Under the pieces are notes generated by a model that worked only from the letters and a program-made list of their open reading frames with translations, had not been told where the DNA came from and ran no database searches. From NCBI GenBank assembly GCA_026398575.1, contig JAPLSP010000034.1, forward strand, positions 1 to 34,087: a stretch of 34,087 bases of DNA, given 5' to 3'. How positions within the stretch are numbered: position 1 is the stretch's first letter; each line of letters opens with the position of its first letter. Source of the stretch: Candidatus Sumerlaeota bacterium (GTDB taxonomy: Bacteria > Sumerlaeota > Sumerlaeia > JADFCT01). Below, in pieces: positions 34,059 to 34,087 of the stretch. The position numbers and the translations under genes are program-made.

Positions 34059-34087
34059 TTCGGGTACATCCTGCCGCCAAAGCGTCA

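Overview
The window is a mostly GC-rich chromosomal segment from a Gram-negative-type heterotroph. It carries Sec and Tat signal peptides, a YkuD L,D-transpeptidase and GDP-fucose synthesis. It also holds many secreted polysaccharide-handling proteins: a ThuA-like protein, a large FAD-dependent oxidoreductase, a heparinase II/III-type lyase, a GH115-like glycosidase, a Tat-exported sugar-isomerase-like protein and a sugar-phosphate isomerase/epimerase. This mix, with DUF362 plus NapH-like ferredoxin and intergenic palindromes of many kinds, suggests an uncultured PVC-type lineage (Lentisphaerota, Kiritimatiellota, Planctomycetota) or a neighbour such as Sumerlaeota or Hydrogenedentota. That placement is inference; there is no rRNA or marker gene to fix it. 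No tRNA, rRNA, IS transposase or cas gene was seen.

Layout. 0.1-7.5 kb, minus strand: ThuA-like protein, FAD-dependent oxidoreductase with discoidin-like and golvesin-like domains, LVIVD beta-propeller protein and RecJ with a clear intrinsic terminator. 7.6-14.9 kb, plus strand: a surface-glycan region with gmd-fcl (GDP-fucose), an ABC ATPase, a CgeB-type glycosyltransferase with TPRs, a small beta-sandwich protein and a second ABC ATPase coupled to it. Neither ATPase has a permease beside it. A DUF1828/1829-like gene sits inside this region. 14.9-16.6 kb: an A/T-richer two-gene insert, an AAA ATPase followed 3 nt later by a small PD-(D/E)XK-like nuclease, which looks like a defence module. 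16.6-21.5 kb: sugar isomerase/epimerase, REP-like repeats, heparinase-type lyase, a small Cys-motif gene and a convergent Tat sugar-isomerase-like gene, the last two overlapping and both apparently damaged. 21.6-25.3 kb, minus strand: redoxin, DUF6788 protein, multi-cluster ferredoxin and DUF362 protein (the last two translationally coupled). 25.4-29.3 kb: a truncated fatty-acid desaturase, a 70-bp-period hairpin array, then an A/T-rich accessory island (unknown small protein, frameshifted coiled-coil membrane protein, DUF4145/HEPN-like protein). 29.3-34.1 kb: GH115-like glycosidase, orphan DUF433 antitoxin, P-loop kinase and L,D-transpeptidase.

The most distinctive features are the repeats and the inserts. 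At least eight unrelated palindromic or dispersed repeat families, plus three different nonanucleotide tandem arrays, lie between or inside genes. In at least two places a repeat supplies the stop codon of the adjacent gene (CgeB-like glycosyltransferase, desaturase remnant). The AAA/nuclease pair is the best candidate for a poorly described functional system; the rest reads as ordinary metabolism cut by small mobile or REP-like elements.
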